Shown: piece after piece, positions 61,378 through 64,000 of the stretch
How the letters are laid out: the number at the start of each line of letters is the position of its first letter
How positions within the stretch are numbered: the first letter of the stretch is position 1
Assembly (NCBI GenBank): GCA_038503075.1
Contig: JBCAML010000008.1
Location: 1,550,001 to 1,614,000, forward strand
From: Gyromitra esculenta
Lineage: Eukaryota; Ascomycota; Pezizomycetes; Pezizales; Discinaceae
Direction of reading: 5' to 3'
Length of the DNA: 64,000 bases
Made by a program: the position numbers and the translations under genes
Notes under the pieces: model-generated
Told to the model about the DNA's origin: nothing
Database searches by the model: none
What the model saw: the letters and a program-made list of their open reading frames with translations, nothing else

Positions 61378-64000
61378 TTAATCCACTTCCATCTGATCCT
61401 TCTCCATCTGATCCCTCAACTCCCCTATTTTCCCTGCCAACACCGACCTTCCATACCTAACAGCAATCTTAATTGCCATATCTAGCGTCCGAGGCTGCTT
61501 AAACAACCCGCAGATTTCAAGCGCTTTCGCACCATGATCTTCGTCTTGGCATTCCATACCCAGCAGCTGCAAGAGAGTTTTATCGATCATGTTCATGCGC
61601 TTTGTCATCTCTACTTTTTCGCTCGAAGTGACGACAGTATTATCCGCAAAGTCTTCTTGGAGCGTAAAAAGCGTAGATTCACGCACGAAGGTTTCTTCGA
61701 GTTGGTCGGATTTGGATTTGGTAGCCTCAGCGGAAGGCACAGAGGTTGAGAGCGGAATCTGAAAGTCGAACTCGCTGAGGAGGGGGCGAGGGAAGTAGGG
61801 GTGTTTTTCGCCTCCCTGTAGGATTAATTAATACTAGTTGGCCTAGGGGGTCTTGAATTCTTGAATTTCTTACCTTCAAAATGATACAGTGGAACTTGTC
61901 CTGAGCCACCGCTACCGGCCAGTAGGATTCCTCTTTTCTCCCACTTGCCAATCGTTCCAATTGCTTCGTGTCGAGTAGAGGTACCCATTTAGCTTGTCCT
62001 CCCTGACGCCAATGCACACATACAAGTAGGATCCCTTCAGAATCGTAGATACAAGGGTCCCCATTGCTTGAAAAGAAAACACTTTTCACCGTCCCGTCTG
62101 GTGGCAAGGCAACCGTATCATTGGACTGCAACGTCTCATCCCTCTTCACGTTCTCAATGGTGTATGTCAATATTGTCCTCCCATCCGCACCCACTGGGCC
62201 ATTTCCCATAACCAAGATATAATCCCTCCAACTCGCACACGATACCACCGGTGCGTGTTTCTGCCTGTAGATCCTAAACGCGATACCAAACAATGTGAAT
62301 ACACGTACGTATCCTGCTGAGGTGCATACGACAATATAACTATCACTCAGCGCAATACTCGTGACCTCTTCACCCTTCGGTAGTGATGTGCGCCAATCTG
62401 CCCTAGTCGTCCAGGACTCATGCGGTCGGTAGTAAACCATCGCAGGACTTTCGCCCTTAGGTTGACAGGAAAAGAGCGTTCCGTTCTCGTTAAGACACGC
62501 TTTGTCATACAGAAATGGATCCGTGAAATGAAAGTCTCTATATGCCTCTCTATCGTAAAACTCCACAGTAACAGTGTGATGTGTATCCTGATCAACAGTC
62601 CATACGAACCCCACAAGGTTCAGACATAGGTACCGTCTATTCCCTTTCCATGGGGTGCTGCCGGGCTGGAATTGCTCGTGTGTTTGCGGAGACCATATAT
62701 CGAATGCTCTCCGTTTTGCGATGATGGGATTGTCAAGGGTGTCGAGGTGGGAGTTCCTCCGCTTCCCGTTGATGTTGGTCTCTACATACCCACCACCATC
62801 GTCGTCCTCCACGAAGTCAGCCATTTCGTCTTCATCGGGACCAAAGAAGTCATTGAGAGAGGGAGACCGATCGCGCCGTTGGCGTAGCGGCTCTGCTAGT
62901 GGAGGTGGCGGTGGTTTAGTACGGTTCTCGAGAACTATCGGAGGTGCTTCATTGAGGAGGGGAGCAATGCGAGTGGAAAGTTTTAGGAGCCAGGCTTGGT
63001 CGGCTGGGACAACAATGGGAAGAGTGTAGAGCTGGCCTTGGTTGGTGGTGAATGAGAGGGTGTTTTCTGTAGGGTGCCATGACAGAGATACAATATTCTT
63101 GTAGTCGTATTTGGTGACTATGGTTTGGGTTTTAGTCTCCCAGATAACGAGTCTACCATCTGTACCAGCGCTAGCAAGGAAGGCACCGTTGGGGGACCAG
63201 GCGAAATCAGTTATGTCGCCATTATGTCCACCGGTGAATTCTCGCTGTCTCTCCCAGTTGGCCCGGTCGACCACTACGAGATCCCGTGTAGCAGTTTGCG
63301 CCAAAAATGCTTTCCCGTCTGGATGCCATGCTACTTTCGAAGAAACTTCGGAATTCCCCTCCAGTGTCTTGATAATCCCATCCACCTTCTTGATCAATTC
63401 CGGTTCCTCGGTGGTCAGCGAGTATATATATATCGTGCCGTCGGTTCCTGACACCGCTAGGATGTTCCCGGATGGATGGAACGAAACATGTTTCGTAGAG
63501 TTGCTCTGGTCGCGCAGATTCATAACCCTAAGGTTATCCTCGATATTGACGACCTTGACAACCGTTTCATCGCTCGCAACAGCTACCCAATTCCCATCTG
63601 GGGATATGGCGACGTCTCGAGCTGGGAGTGTAGTTCGGACGAGAAGCTGGCTTAGGGTATTGGTGGACATAGAGAAAAGGGAAACAGTGCCATCTTCGGA
63701 GGAGACGACGAATGCATGATTCTGTATTGTGGGGAAAAGTATATAGGTCAGCTGTAGGACTCTGTGAAGTGAACGGGAGTAGTACGGTAACTGCGACACC
63801 GGTCTTGCCGTCCTGAGTGTGGTCGATTGTCTCAGGCTCGTCCTCGGAGGCGACAGTGTATTTTCGAATGAGCTCGTTATTGCCAACTGTGATAAGGCAC
63901 TTCCCGTCAGGGGAATATGCCATAGACGTTGGCCCAGCGGTGTCTAGCAGTGTTAGTTAAGTGAACTGAAAAAATCCGAAAGAATGGAGCCATACGAGCA
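61378..64000 (-). CDS. CTF4: CTF4/MCL1-like replisome protein, start beyond right edge
   Basis: Ctf4 (S. pombe Mcl1, human AND-1) is the trimeric hub linking CMG helicase to Pol alpha-primase. Exons (minus): before 63996 (last bases only), 63943-63786, 63721-61874, 61815-61378; GT-AG introns of 52, 64 and 58 bp. N-terminal WD40 propeller: MAYSPDGKCLITVGNNELIR, SSEDGTVSLFS, ARDVAISPDGNWVAVASDE, HVSFHPSGNILAVSGTDGTI, DFAWSPNGAFLASAGTDGRL. An acidic linker follows (DEDEMADFVEDDDGGG), then the SepB propeller domain (WTVDQDTHHTVTVEFYDREA then YRDFHF; GEEVTSIALSDSYIVVCTSA). Intron 3 removal gives KHPYFPRPLLSEFDFQIPL, a strong family block, leading to the C-terminal helical bundle (KRMNMIDKTLLQLLGMECQD ... 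YGRSVLAGKI). About 814 codons are in the window; only the first few are missing. Confidence 0.9.

Overview
The window is nuclear DNA of a filamentous ascomycete. The host genes have short introns (about 37 to 96 bp) with GT-like donors and CTAAC/CTGAC branch sites, and the gene set is fungal (VPS25, MAG2/RNF10, COG4, IRC6/AAGAB, CTF4/MCL1). A large, little-mutated retrotransposon nest beside compact genes would fit a TE-rich lineage such as Pezizomycetes, but the taxon is an inference.

Positions 1-39,000 are a nested cluster of LTR retrotransposons. The substrate is a Ty1/copia element, seen as a gag fragment at 1-268 and an RNase H tail at 32,747-32,979 that resumes at 38,868. On it are stacked two related Ty3/gypsy chromodomain families. 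I call them GypB (gag N-terminus MSNPAPAPWTF; LTR about 410 bp) and GypA (gag EGAAVAT; LTR about 400-447 bp). Elements recognised: E1 (GypB, minus, 269-6,944); E0 (GypA-like, minus, in pieces); E2 (GypB, minus, 8,288-31,632), which holds E3 (GypA, plus, 9,586-15,381) and E4 (GypB, plus, 18,090-29,820), the latter holding E5 (GypA, plus, 21,698-27,607); E6 (GypA, minus, 32,980-38,862). There are also four GypA solo LTRs. Most insertions have exact 5-bp target duplications, so the order of insertion can be read directly.

The two families share four RNA-level features: LTR ends TTTCA...TGAGA instead of TG...CA; a primer-binding site complementary to an AAGCAACGT block just downstream of the LTR TATA box, which suggests Tf1/sushi-type self-priming; a UUUAAAC slippery site at the gag stop followed 6 nt later by a covarying hairpin (-1 frameshift to make Gag-Pol); and a hairpin with a fixed GGATA loop near the end of U5.

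Positions 39,340-48,081 are a compact housekeeping block: VPS25 (minus, with a candidate AT-AC intron), a mitochondrial carrier (plus), a MAG2/RNF10-like RING ubiquitin ligase (minus) and COG4 (plus). After 4 kb without a convincing gene (degenerate repeats, a TATA promoter) comes a five-exon WD40 protein at 52,103-55,743. Then 4.4 kb lack genes, including 1.1 kb without a single CpG. The window ends with convergent IRC6-like (60,153-61,302) and CTF4/MCL1-like (61,378 to past the right edge) genes. Exon joins of the host genes were chosen so that splice signals, phase and family motifs all agree.
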